A stretch of DNA of 64,000 nt from Cryptomeria japonica. Lineage: Eukaryota > Streptophyta > Pinopsida > Cupressales > Cupressaceae. The notes under the pieces are model-generated. The model had not been told where the DNA came from. It made no database searches and saw only the letters and a program-made list of their open reading frames with translations. The first letter of the stretch is position 1. Each line of letters opens with the position of its first letter. This document shows, one piece after another, positions 23,256 to 34,761 of this stretch. Position numbers and translations under genes: made by a program. The stretch lies in the NCBI RefSeq assembly GCF_030272615.1, contig NC_081414.1, forward strand, positions 519,009,185-519,073,184, written 5' to 3'.

Positions 23256-24702
23256 AGTTGGTGGCCAATTGCTTTGTTAAACACCTCTTGTAGGATCATT
23301 TCTAATGCTTTAGCAATCGGAATCAAACCCATTACTCAAAACATTTTGAGGGTTGAACAAACATGATTTTTTAAGGGAAGATATATACTTGATAATCTAG
23401 TAGTAGCATGAGAAACTATTGAGTGGGCCCAATAATCATACCAAAATGCATTGGTGATCTAGTTATATTTTGACAAAGCTTATGATAGAATTTATTGGAG
23501 CTTCATTCTTAAAATGCTCCAATGATTGGTGTATGGAACAAATATTCAAAATCATATTTGAATGTTATTTTGAGATACTAATACCCACCTTATTATAAAT
23601 AAGACAATGTCTAATTCCTTCAAGCTTAAATGCTCTATAAGACAAGGATGTCCTTTTCTCTCCTCTTATATGTGCTTACAATTGATGCCTTAGGATATCT
23701 TCTCCAAAGAGATAATTAGATGAAAAATATCAATGGATTTCTTTTCCGCACAATAAAGTGGTTATTAATTCTCACTTCACTTATAATAGCATGTCGTTCT
23801 CGTAAAATTCTAAAGAATAATTATATTTAACATTATGAAAATCCTAAATATTTTATGAAGGTGACAATAATATGATTTTCATAGTTTAACCCATAACATG
23901 ATTACAATTTTTATGTCTCTAAATGGCCTTATTCCTCAATGGATTCTAAAATATTGGATACAAATCAACATGAGGAGATAATAAGATATTTAGGCATTCA
24001 ATTTTTTGTGTAGGTCTTACTTTCTCAATGTGAGCTTCATTCATAAATAAGCTAAAAAGGAAATTGTTCCATTTCAATAGTAAATTCTTATCCTTAACTA
24101 GAAATATTCATGTTGATAACAAAATCCTCATTGCTACTCATGTGCACTACTCATCCTATTGGATTTCATCCAAAGACGTATATGATGAATGAAACAAAAC
24201 AATTCACATTTTTTGTAGTCAAAATGGGATAGTACTAATGGTTTAATTGCCTCTTCTTGGACTTGTATTCAATTGAGATGTAAAGGTGGCCTTGGCTTAT
24301 AGAACCCAAAACTAAAGGAATATTAGGGATACTAATGGAGATGAACCATGGAAATTTTTTGTCCATTATCGTATCATGGAGGCTTTAGTCGAAAACAAGT
24401 GGAGAGTTTTTGTTTGGTTGGATAAATTTATTATGTTTTTCTTCTTAAAATATGAGCATCATTTCCTCTACAATATATATGACATTGATGGATCACATCT
24501 TAATATTTATAGCATTGACCTGTTACATCAGCTCAAGGTGGATACCTCCCTCATTCAACCTAATTCTCTCTCTATTTGTGGCTTTGATAATGTTGGTAGA
24601 CATCAATTAGGTACAATTAAATTTCATATTAAAGTAGGACCTGTGATTTCATCCACATTATCCATGTGGGTATGTGCAAGATCAAAAGGATCCAAAAAGT
24701 GA
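23256..24702 (+). pseudogene. Decayed LINE ORF2 fragment (reverse transcriptase)
   Basis: A plus-strand frame opens with SWWPIALLNTS (LINE RT consensus WRPIxLLN, with Arg to Trp), then SNALAIGIKPITQ, FFKGRYILDN, FDKAYDRIYW and IRQGCPF, the standard order of RT blocks. Stops fall within or beside conserved blocks (before FFKGRYI, and at VA-stop-E where Trp is usual). After about 23720 the frame breaks repeatedly; a later open piece (24376-24702) probably belongs to the C-terminal part. It is much more decayed than the LINE at 3.7-10 kb and lacks a recognisable FADD/YADD box. Confidence 0.75.
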
Positions 24703-24845
24703 CGATGTGAAAAAAAATGTGTTTTTCCTTTGCCCAAAAATGTGAAAATCCACTTTGAATTTTTACTTGGGTTTTGGAAAAGTACATTTTTCCATGGTAA
24801 AACCCACACCTAGATGGATTTCCATTTTGCACACCATTTTAAAAA

Positions 24846-24962
24846 ACTTACAAAAATAATAGTAATAATATATAATATATTAATATATAATAAATAATAA
24901 ATAATAAATAATATATAATATATATAATATATTATATATTATATTCTATAATATAATGTCGA
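24846..24962. repeat. AT-rich simple repeat
   Basis: Runs of TAATA, TAAATAA and TATAATA units lie just upstream of the LTR of element G. Confidence 0.7.
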
Positions 24963-24997
24963 TATGCTATATTGACATATAAAATGAAATATGAACT

Positions 24998-26307
24998 TGT
25001 TGGATATTGTTGAGAAGTTTGCTGGAATAATGTGTTGTCATTGATGTCAACATATTCCTCTGTGTGTTTCAGTGTTGCAGTCAGATTAAATGAGTTGGTT
25101 TTGCTAGTGGGCTGCACATGAGTTGTTGTGGATTAAAGGGTTTTGAGATAAGTATCTCTAGTTGATTTGACTATAGTTTCAATGGTTTGCATGGTTATTT
25201 GATCGAGTTATGAGATCTGGTATTGCAGTTGGTTTTTTTAGTTGTTCAATGTTGCAATATCTTGGTTTGTAGATTTAGAAGAGTATTTGGGATGTTCATA
25301 TGTGTCCTCAATTTAGATGGTTCATGATTTGAAGGTATGCAAGTGAATATTTTAGTTTGACAATCAGTTCAGTTGGTGTTCTTGAGGTTCAGTATAATGA
25401 TGATGAAGATTCTAGTAAGTGATGATGTTGCAATTGTTGTTGTGGTAGTTCATGATGCTGGTGGATGTTTCTAGATCATGTCTTATCCGTGTTGATAGTC
25501 CACATTGATAATCATGCTCATTGTGGATGATTTCTCTGATATATTCATGTTATGCAATGTTCTTAGTTGATTGGATGATTGTAGTGTGTCATGAATGTTC
25601 AAGGCATAATTCTTGAAGGTGTTTCTTGTTTGAGGTGGTGATTTAGGTCCATAATATGTCTTATCCAACATTGTTTTGGTCCACATGTAATGTTGTAGCG
25701 TGTTCTTCTAATTTGTGATGAGTGTTGAGTCGACCTTGAAATATAGGTTGATGACTTGTATAAATATATGTAATAATCATGTGAGAGATGTATCTGTGTG
25801 GTATCTGCAAGTGTATCTGAATGTGTGTTGTTGGATAAGTGTGCAAGAAAATATTTTGATCTTTCGAAAGTGTGGAAGAGAAAATATGTTTGTGTGCTTA
25901 ACCAAAATTTTTATCAAGCACGAGGATATGCTATCTTATCAATTCATGATCTTTTGGATGTAATCCTAATGTTTCTATAAGAAAGTGAGTCATCCCAAGG
26001 GTTTAATCCTTCCTTCTTATATGTTTTGAGTAGTGAGCTCTAGGTAGTGTGCCTGAATGCATGTGTATTTCTCATTGCAATATTTTATTTACTCCTAACA
26101 GGGTACCATCTCATTGTGGGTAGGTTCCCATCGTGGTTTTTCCCTTAACCCATTTTTCCACGTCAAAAATCTTGGTTATGTGTGTTATTGATGCGGTGTT
26201 GATTTGTGCTTTCATTGTTAATTATAGATCTGAAATTAAGTTTGAGTTAAGTAAAGTTTGTGTGAAAAGTGATTCACCCCCCTCGGTTTTTTGCCTTGTT
26301 GTCAACA
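24998..26307 (+). repeat. 5' LTR of copia element G
   Basis: It begins TGTTGGATATTG and ends TTGTCAACA, with TG...CA termini, 1,310 bp. The copia primer-binding site follows two bases later. Its 3' third has the conserved phrase GTGGGTAGGTTCCCATCGTG and GTTTTTCCCTTAACCC, shared with LTR H. No matching 3' LTR lies in the window. Confidence 0.8.
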
Positions 26308-26309
26308 AT

Positions 26310-26321
26310 TGGTATCAGAGC
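26310..26321 (+). promoter_or_regulatory. Primer-binding site of element G
   Basis: TGGTATCAGAGC, the standard plant copia primer-binding site (initiator Met tRNA). Confidence 0.9.
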
Positions 26322-26363
26322 TAGATCCTTTGAAAGAAGCTTGACCACTTGAGGTGATCCAAG

Positions 26364-27099
26364 GTGGAAATCTATGATTATAAGAAGGATAGTCTGAGAT
26401 TTGATGGAACGAACTACACTCTTTGGCAAAATTGGATGAAATTTCACTTGAGATGCCTCAGTGAATATTATTGGAAGATTACTAAGAATGTGTATAATGT
26501 TTCTCCAGATGGTCCTACAACTCCAGATGAGATAAAGGAAGGTGAATTCAATTTTAGAGATAAGGAAGCATTGTTGAGTGCCTTGATTGATTCTGAAATG
26601 ACTAACGTGATGGATTTGTAGACTACTCATGAGATCTAGACCAATTTGGAAACTTTGTATGAAGGTGAAAATCATGTGAAAGTTACTAATTTTCAGAGCT
26701 TGAAGGGAAAGTATGAGATGCCGAAGATGGGCAAAGATGAGAAAATTACTTTGTTTATGCAAAAAGTGAATGAGCTTGTGTTGAATATCTAGATGTGTTG
26801 GTGGAGTATTGGAAGAATCAAAGATTGTAACTAAGTGTTAAGATCCTTTCCTCCTTACAAGAACAAAGATATTGTTGTTGAGGAGATCTAGATGGTGAAG
26901 GATGTGACTAGAGACATGCTGATTGGAAATCTTGTTGCCTTTGAGTTGAGGGAATTTGGTGAAACTCTTCCTAAGTCAGAGTCTACATTCAAAGCTACTA
27001 TTTCAGGGAAGCAAAAATATGATCCGTGAGAAAGTTCTACAAGGGTGTCCTGACATGAGAAAGAGATGAGACTATTGGCAAAAACAATGAAGGAAAAAT
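26364..27099 (+). pseudogene. Copia gag of element G, truncated
   Basis: Starts with a gag N-terminus of the type FDGTNYTLWQNWMKFHL and runs in one frame to 27099. Stops include TAG at 26619-26621 (after MDL) and in HEI-stop-TNLE, both at usual Trp positions, and later TGA codons. The alignable segment RDMLIGNLVAFELREFGE also occurs in element H. The frame ends abruptly at 27099, where sequence of the opposite-strand element H begins, before any zinc knuckle. No pol for G follows. Confidence 0.8.
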
Positions 27100-28308
27100 G
27101 AGAGGGGGGGGGGTGAATCAATTTTTACTGGATTAACAAACTTATCCTTAAAAGAAAATCTGACTAACTACAACAACAATAAAGATAAGAAAATCAATAG
27201 CACAACATACAGCACCAATATTTTGACATGGAAAACCTGGTTAAGGGAAAAACCATGGTGGGAACCTACCCACAGTAAGATGATAATCTGCAATAGTATA
27301 TGAAGCTAATTACAATGGGGAATGCACATGCATTCACGCTCATTTCCTAGAGCTCACTACTGAGGAAAGGCTCACTACCTTACAAGAAAGTCTCACTAAC
27401 TTTCAAAATATTTGGACAACAATTTGGAATCAAATGAACTAAAAGAATAGCATCTGCAAATGCCTGGTGATAGTTCTTGCTAAGTACATTTGTCTACTCT
27501 GCAACACTTCAATCTTTTCTCAATCACAATGTCGAAGGATGTATTCGCTTGTTCGCACCTTTACCATTCTCTGATAATGCAGACACACCATTGAAACCTA
27601 ATTTACATGACTATATCATCTATATATACCGATCATCAACCTTGACAACAAGGTCGACCAAACCCTCAACTCATAATTATAAAATTACATCACACGATAC
27701 AAAGATCCATCTCAAGAACAATATAATCATATATATGACTTAACACGATCCTAAACCAAATGCTTAAACATGCAACACCACTAGAATCAACTCCAAGATC
27801 AACTGCAACATGCTACACCACCAAATAGGTCTCATATAGCATGAAGAACACCATTAGATAAACAAAACACCAAAACTATTCACAATCACTAGTGTAGATA
27901 ATCAAAACAAATAGGACACAATTAGGAAATGCCAGTAAGCACATTAGAATCATTTGTAATAGCAGCACCAAATCACAATCCATCTGAAATGAAGATACAC
28001 AAGCACATCCCAAACAATCTCCCAAAATTGTAGCACAAGATCTAAGCACACTGGAATATATTAGAGGAAATACCAAACTTTGTGGAGCACTGATCAAAAG
28101 AACTAAATTGTAAACTGGATCATATGATATGATCAATTAAGGTCCTAGATCATTGAAACCAATACAAAAAGATATAATGATACTAGAAATACTCCATATA
28201 CCTAACCATGATCCCAATAAACTAATCTGCAAACACCAGAGAAATAAATCATAGGAATATGTTGACATTAATGACAACAACATATCCTAGTAGCAGCAAT
28301 GTTCAACA
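27100..28308 (-). repeat. 3' LTR of element H
   Basis: On the minus strand it begins TGTTGAACATTG and ends CACCCC...CTCTCA, 1,209 bp. The CCATGGTTTTTCCCTTAACC phrase matches LTR G. Compared with LTR G it stops about 25 bases early, at the C-run. Confidence 0.8.
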
Positions 28309-28320
28309 ATCTCCCCCTTT
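28309..28320 (-). promoter_or_regulatory. Polypurine tract of element H
   Basis: The minus strand reads AAAGGGGGAGAT directly before the 3' LTR; it would prime plus-strand DNA synthesis. Confidence 0.8.
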
Positions 28321-28640
28321 GGCATTGATGGCAACATATGGATGTGAAAAACAATCAATGCAAAGAAAGAAAACATCTCCAACAAAGTCCCCCTAAGATC
28401 AAGCTCACCAACAATAGATAAGACAATTTTTCACATGTTTTTTCTCCCCCTTTGACATTAATGACAAAGGTTATCAAAACAGAAAACAAAAGTATTCCCC
28501 TTTAGATAAACAAATCATGATTACAACCAGCTCAATTGAACCACATACAGACTACTCCATAAGAGGATCAACATAAACTCATCAATCCGAGCAAAAAAAT
28601 AAGACTGTGAAGTCCATCAGATTGATGCAACCCAATGCAT
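28321..28640 (-). other. Non-coding stretch between pol and 3' LTR of H
   Basis: A second polypurine-like run (GGGGGAG, near 28445) is visible. No gene. Confidence 0.5.
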
Positions 28641-29742
28641 CTAGTTCCAACAAGGAGGGGCAAATACCCCTAACTTGTCTCTGAAATAGACAAATATATG
28701 TGTAGACAAAAGCTTGGTGAAAATATCAGCAATTTGTTCCTTTGTAGACACATACTCTAACTTCAGTTCCTCTTCATTGGCTTTTTCTCTCAAGAAATGA
28801 TACTTGATTGATACATGTTTAGTCTTTGAATGTTGCACTAGGTTATTTGACACATTAATAGCACTAGAATTATCCCAATATATGATAGTACGCTCATCAT
28901 AGATAACTCTGATATCCTTCAACATTTGTTTGGTCCAAACTACCTGAGTGTAGTTACTAGCAGCAACAATGTATTCAACTTCAGCAGTAGATAGGGAAAC
29001 TGAATTTTGTTTCTTACTTGCCCATGAAACAAATTTCTTACCCAAAAAGAAAGCACCACCATAGGTACTCTTTTGGTCATCAACATCACTATTCCAATCA
29101 GCATTAGTGTAAGAACATAACCTAAAATCATCATTCCTTCGTATACCATAAACCATAATCCACAGTCCCTTTCAAGTATTTGAATATCCTCTTTACAACA
29201 GTGACATGATTCTCTTTCGGATCAACTTGATATCTAGAATCCATGAACACAACATGCATATTGTTAGTTTTGTTCTAAGTTAGGTATAACAGTCCACCAA
29301 CCATAGATTTGTACAAACTTTGATTATCTTTCGGATATTCATCATTCTTAGGCAATTTGCAGCTAGTCACCATATGAGTTCCAACTAGTTTATAATATTA
29401 TAACCCAAACTTCTTTAGTAATTCCTTCCATATTTATCTTGAGATATAAAAATACCTTTTCCAGTCTATGAAATTTGCAAACCTAAGAAAAATTTGATTT
29501 CTCCTATCATAGACCTTTCAAATTTTTTTTGCATATCACCGACAAACTTCATACTCAAGTCATCATCTCCTCCAAAGGTAATGTCATCAACAAAAACTTC
29601 AACAATCAAGATGTTATCATTCTCAATCTTGAAATATAGATTACTATCAATAGTACCTTTATTAAATACCAGTTTCAGCAAATACTTATCTAATCTAGCA
29701 TACTAGGCTCTAAGGGCTTGTTTCAGTCCATTAAGAGCTTTC
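28641..29742 (-). pseudogene. Element H pol, 3' part: RT C-terminal half and RNase H
   Basis: The RNase H open segment (29156-28641) carries ADWNSDVDDQKSTYGG, SLSTAEVEYI, DNSSAI, HSKTKHVSIKYHFLRE and ADIFTKLL, all copia landmarks. Upstream, 29681-29466 has the RT active-site box as FVDDI (usual YVDD) and IGEIKFFLGLQI. Stops and shifts between 29465 and 29157 disrupt the link. The RT core is cut at LKKALNGLKQA by the solo LTR. Confidence 0.88.
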
Positions 29743-29747
29743 TTAAG
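29743..29747. repeat. Target-site duplication of solo LTR, left
   Basis: TTAAG, repeated at 30758-30762. Confidence 0.88.
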
Positions 29748-30757
29748 TGTATACACCTAAAAATGGTTTGAAGATAATTAATTAAATAAGCAATTATTTA
29801 GTTAATCCTCTTTCCCAATTTAATTAAATTCACTAACCAATTTGATTAAATCTCTCATTCATCTACTTATTAATAAATGTAAGGATTTATTAAATAGGTT
29901 CATTTCACTCCTTTAATTAATTAATTCAAATTAATTAATTCCCTTCATCCAAAATCATTTCTTCAAATCCCCTAATTAATTAAAACAAATCAATTATGAG
30001 TTGTTGAGATTAGTTATCCTTTTCATATTATTTGAATTTCTAAATTCAAATTCTCCTAACTTCTACCACTCCTAAACCTAACCATTCCTAAACCTAACCC
30101 ATTCTACCTACCCACCATGTCCCCTTTCATCCAACATCTTCTAGAACCTTTGTGATACTTGTCACTAAGTGTTCCCTTTCATCTAACCTCTCGTAGAAGC
30201 CTCTTGACACTTGTCACCATAGAGATGACAGATGTTCCCTTTAATCCAACCCTCTTTGCCAACCTCCTCCAATTTAACCATTGATATCTTCAAATCAATC
30301 TTGACCATTGATTCTTCCCACATCACCCCTAACCTTGGAAAATCCTATAAATAGACCTCATTTTGAGCAATATGGATCCCATCTCATTCTCATCTTATGC
30401 ATTGTTACCATAGGCATCTAGTTTATAGTTTATCAGTTTTAGCAATGTTATCATGCTCAATTTTAGCTTAAATCTTAGCTTAATCATGCTAGATCAATCA
30501 TTCATGTAGCTTAATCATGCTATTCTTTCTAGATCATGCATTTGCATCATTCAAATCCTCCATCTAAGTGTAGTCAAGTCACTGGAATATGCATAATCAA
30601 ATCTAAGAGCATTTTTCATACTCGCATTTACTAGGAGACAATAAGTAGATTAGCTATGGTTTTGTCTTTCTTTGATTTGAATCTTATAACCATGCTTGTA
30701 ATGATTTATTGAGTGCATTGTGGTTGCAGGTATAGGTACACTTCACAGAGCATGACA
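29748..30757 (+). mobile_element. Solo LTR related to element C
   Basis: It begins TGTATACACCTAAAAATGG (element C: TGTAGACACCTAAAAATGG) and ends GCATGACA, so TG...CA, 1,010 bp. A perfect 5-bp duplication TTAAG flanks it. Removing it with one TTAAG rejoins the copia RT frame exactly at the KLKKALNGLKQA motif. A TATA box TATAAATAG lies at 30346-30354. No internal region is present, so the element was reduced by recombination between its LTRs. Confidence 0.9.
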
Positions 30758-30762
30758 TTAAG

Positions 30763-31180
30763 TTTGTATGCCATGTCTCCATCATTTGATAATGAAAATC
30801 CATCAGGTTGCTCAATGTAGACTTCTTCCTCAAGATCACCATTTAAAAAGGCTGATTTGGCATCCATAAAATATACTTTGAAATCCTTATAAGTATCATA
30901 TGCAAGAAATAGTCTAATAGCTTCAAGTCTAGCTACCGGAGCAAAAGTCTCCTCATAATAAATTCTTTCCTTTTGTGAATATCCTTTGCATACCAATCTT
31001 ACTTTATTTCTGACAACTTCACCATCTTCATTCAATTTGTTCCTAAATACACATTTTGTACCAATCACATTCTTGTCTTTAGGTCTAGTCACAAGTTCCC
31101 ATGTATTATTCTTTTCAATCTAATTCAATTCTTCTTCCATATCCTTTACTCAATTTTCATCTTTTCAAGCTTCAACAACA
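30763..31180 (-). pseudogene. Element H pol: RT N-terminal half
   Basis: Shows [49 protein letters not shown] and [20 protein letters not shown], the copia RT N-terminal blocks. A TAG lies upstream in the ELN[14 protein letters not shown] segment where Gln is typical. The frame is otherwise open here until the solo LTR. Confidence 0.88.
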
Positions 31181-31434
31181 TCTTTAGGTTCAATTTTAGA
31201 AATCAAACATACCTCCTCAGTAGCTAGCCTTCTTCTAGTCATCACATGTTTATTTTTATCATCAATGATCTAATTTTAAGAATGATTCAATCTTACATAC
31301 CTCAGAGTCTTCTAATTATTCTGATTTTCAAGTTCCTGCACCTCTTCACTGACACCATCAATATCCTGATTAGCAGTCTCTATCGGATCATTATACTTTA
31401 ATTCTTATGTCTAAACTTGCTTTAAGATAACATC
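31181..31434 (-). pseudogene. Element H pol: integrase-RT linker, decayed
   Basis: Multiple stops; the sequence still resembles an acidic, Ser-rich copia linker. No catalytic motif. Confidence 0.5.
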
Positions 31435-32493
31435 CTAATCATCATATCCGCATGCTCTGATTTCTTTTCCACAATTCTCATCAACCTTCACATTTTCACT
31501 TTCCACTATTTTTATCATTCTCTTATTGTAGCACTGGTAGGCTTTGATCTTTGTTGAATATCCCAAGAAAATTCCTTCATCACTTCTTGCATCAAAATTT
31601 CCTATATCCTCATCTCTCTTGATATAATGCTTGTTTCCAAAAGTTCTGAAATATCTCATAGTAGGAACATGACCAAACCAAAGCTCATAAGGAGTCTTAC
31701 CAAAATCACCTTTTATGTGCACTCAGTTGAATGTGTAAACAATAGTGCTAATAGCTTCTCTCCAATAGATCTTCAAAACATTCCCTTCAATCGGCATAGT
31801 CCTTGTAACATCCAAGATAGTTATGTTCTTCCTTTCAACAAGTCCACTTTGTAGTGGGGTTCTAGGAGCAGATAATTGTCTTCTAATTCCATGCTTCTCC
31901 CAGAATGAGTCAAATTCACCAGAAGAAAATTCTCCTCCTCTATCAGATCTCAGACATTTCAGCTCCAGTCCTATCTCAGTCTCAACCTTTGCTTTGAATA
32001 TCTTCAATTTGTTCAATGCTTCTAATTTTTCACTCAAAAAGGCAACCCACATCATCCTGGAATAATCATCAATCAGTAACATGAAATATATATCACCCTG
32101 CACATTTCTTATACTTGTAGGTCCACATAGTTCAATATGAAAAAGATCTTGCAATCCATCAGATGTATATTTATTACTCTTGAAATAAATTCTTGTTTTC
32201 TTTCCCATTTGACATTCGTTACATACCGGATTGGCAAGATTAACAGTTTTAGGTAAATTTCTAACAACTTGAGTAGAATTTATCTTAATCATTGAGTCAA
32301 AATTAACATGACACATTCTCCTATTCCATAACCATCTTTCATCAATCTGAGAAATCAAGAAACTCTTCTCACCAGAATTCAAATGAAAGATATTACCTTC
32401 ATTCTTAGTTCTTGATGCAATCTCTATACCGGAGGCATTTAGGATCTTGCATTTTCCATTCTTGAATTCCAAATCATAACCTTTGTCAACCAT
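31435..32493 (-). pseudogene. Element H integrase
   Basis: The zinc-binding region has WNRRMCHVNF and CNECQMGKK. The core retains LRSDRGGEF (second acidic residue) and LVERKN (the Glu), but the first Asp of HIDLCGP reads Glu (HIELCGP), a change likely to impair catalysis. The C-terminal part (31722-31435) has GKTPYELWFG and DEGIFLGYS. A stop separates the two pieces at 31722/31723. Confidence 0.88.
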
Positions 32494-33040
32494 CTATCTA
32501 ATACTTAAAATATTATGCTTCAAACCTTCAACATACAAGACATCATTGGTGTTATGCTTACCATCTAAGGAAATAGAACATCTACCATGGATCACACAGG
32601 ATTTGTCATCTCCAAATCTTACAATTCCACCATCATACTTCTCCATATTCACAAATTTTCTTTTATCACTAGTCATATGATGTGAACAACCACTATCAAT
32701 CACCCATTCATCTTTCTCTTTAACTTTAGCAGCTAAATATTTCTCTTCAATAGTGCAACTTGTGGAATCAACAAGTACTGGTCCATCTTCTTTACTAGAA
32801 ATAGACACAACTTCATCTCCTTTTGATTCTTCATTTGTAACACCTTCATCAAAAACATAATAACAATCCTTCTGATGTTTATACTTCAAGTTAGTCTTGT
32901 AAGGCTTATCATACTTCTCATGCTTCTCATAACTATCATTCTTATCATGCTTATCAAATTTATCATGCCTATCATATTTAGACATTCTCTACAAACACCT
33001 AGAAGCAAAATGTCCTATCTTATTGCAAGAGAAACATTTG
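32494..33040 (-). pseudogene. Element H gag zinc knuckle and protease
   Basis: The minus strand encodes the knuckle CFSCNKIGHFASRC (C-x2-C-x4-H-x4-C), then a His/Asp/Lys repeat stretch (YDRHDKFDKHDK) and the aspartic protease site WVIDSGCSHHMTSD. A TAG ends the frame at 32494-32496, just before MVDKGYDLEF, where Gln is usual. Confidence 0.88.
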
Positions 33041-33338
33041 AGAGGAAATATTTCATCATACTTACCAGCTCCTTTAGGCAACCTCCAGGCAATCAATGCT
33101 TCAAGATCATCCAATTATATTTCTTTCTCTTCCATCTCTCTTCTCTCTCTTTCATATCTGGATATTATCCATTAATCTAGATCATACTTCCGCTTTCCGA
33201 TATAGATGCTCTAAATGTTATCTTAGACTTTCCATGTGATTCACCAAATTCGCTCAATTGAAATGCAACAATATTTCCAACCAATATATCTCTTGTCATA
33301 GTAGTCACACTCCGGATCTCATCAATAGAAACTACTTG
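33041..33338 (-). pseudogene. Element H gag fragment
   Basis: Contains VSIDEIRSV and RDILVGNIVAFQLSEFGES, clearly related to the gag of element G. Homology stops near 33338; the gag N-terminus and 5' LTR are gone. Confidence 0.7.
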
Positions 33339-33435
33339 TTATGCCCTACATATCTAACTCCCATTAGTTTCCTTGTGTTGAAAATATTGGGTCCCCTTTT
33401 TTGCTTTTTGTTTCCTTGTTTCTTTTAGTTTTTGT

Positions 33436-33830
33436 TCCTTTGACCCCGAAAGCCCAGACCTCCGGAGTCTCGAGGTATCTCTATTTTTTTTTTGCTCTGT
33501 CCACCTCAGAACCCTGGAGTCCCAAGGTTGGTCTCTTTTTGGCTTGTTGGTGCATTTACCCTAAAACTTCGGAACCCTGGAATCTCGAGGTTGTGCCTTG
33601 TCCTTTTTCTTTTCTTTTTTGCTTACCTTGGAACTCCGAAGTCTCGGAGTACCGAGGTATGTTTCCTTTTGTTCACCTTGGAAACCCGGAGTCTTAGAGT
33701 CCCGAGGTATGTTTTGTCCATAAACCCTAGAACTCCGGAACCCTGAAACCCCAGAGTTCTGAGGTGAGTTTTTGTTCTTTGTTTGCATCGACCCCACAAC
33801 TCTAGAACCCTGGAGTCCCGAGGTCCTGTT
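33436..33830. repeat. GC-richer tandem array, seven units of 50-67 bp
   Basis: Seven units each contain a 'ggagtcccgaggt'-like core; the CGAGGT (or variant) words lie at 33471, 33523, 33586, 33653, 33703, 33760 and 33819. Between cores are T-rich spacers. It sits between element H and the LTR of E. An LTR-like start TGTTGAAAAT at 33376 leaves open that the array lies inside a longer LTR. Confidence 0.8.
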
Positions 33831-33900
33831 TAAGGCATTTGTATGGATGAGGTTTGGGAGGGGTATAAATGCTGGCATTCTACACTCTTATAAGAATAGT

Positions 33901-34690
33901 TGATGTTGTCATTGATGGCAACCATCTGACAACTAACTGGAAGTTATCGACAATTGGTTTCTACATCCCCGGCATCACAAACTTCACACACCAGCACTAG
34001 CGGGCACTTCATGTCTTTCATATTACATCGGCAACAAAGCATACCGACACTCCAGTCGACATGGGATAAATTTTTGTTTATATGAATTATTTTGTAATGT
34101 AATTATCTTTTGTAAGCCAACATGGTATATTGTAAAAGACTCATATATGTATGAGATCTTATAGGTCATTTTAGTAGAAGTAGATGAGAGAAAGGTATAA
34201 TGTGTGATGAGGAAATTTTGTATAAGGTGATATAGTTGACATCAAAGGTTTGGTTATTGACTGAGCTTAAACCAGTATTGAACCTGGCATGAGAGATGTT
34301 GTTTTGAGCAGTACATTGTATTGGATTTAATAATCCATTTTGTAGTCAGTGTGACTCTTTATTGAGCAGTGAGCTCTAGGCTATTGGCCTCCCTACATGT
34401 GTAGGCCCCTCATTGTAAGTAGTATTTATTCATTGGCCAGTGAGTAAATATTGTGGGTCACAAATCCCACCGAGGTTTTTCCCACACTGGGTTCCCTCAT
34501 TAAATATCTTGTGTTATGGTGTGTTTCTATGTTGTCCCTATTATTTATATTTATTGCAATAATTCTTATTTATCGGTACACTGTTTTGGGATACAAAGTT
34601 ATTAATAAGTTTAAATATTTTGTCAACTGGTTAGACACTGATTCCCTTCCCCCCCTCTTAGTGTCTTTGGGACTGTCATTGAATCTAACA
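33901..34690 (+). repeat. 5' LTR of element E
   Basis: From TGATGTTGTCATTGATGG to AATCTAACA, followed by the primer-binding site. It includes the phrase CACCGAGGTTTTTCCCACAC shared in style with other copia LTRs here. The left border is uncertain (an alternative TG start lies at 33376). Confidence 0.65.
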
Positions 34691-34692
34691 AT

Positions 34693-34705
34693 TGGTATCA
34701 GAGCC
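34693..34705 (+). promoter_or_regulatory. Primer-binding site of element E
   Basis: TGGTATCAGAGCC, two bases after the LTR. Confidence 0.88.
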
Positions 34706-34761
34706 TAGTCCTCTATTTTCAAAAGCCTAATAGCTTGAGGAAGATTTTGACATCGGTACAA

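Larger units (their letters stand above)
27100..33338 (-). mobile_element. Copia element H, truncated at its 5' side
   Basis: Minus-strand order: gag fragment (33338-33041), zinc knuckle and protease, integrase, RT, RNase H, polypurine tract, 3' LTR (28308-27100). The 5' LTR and gag N-terminus are missing; homology stops near 33338. A solo LTR (29748-30757) splits the RT. The low end abuts the gag of element G head-on at a G-run. Confidence 0.85.
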
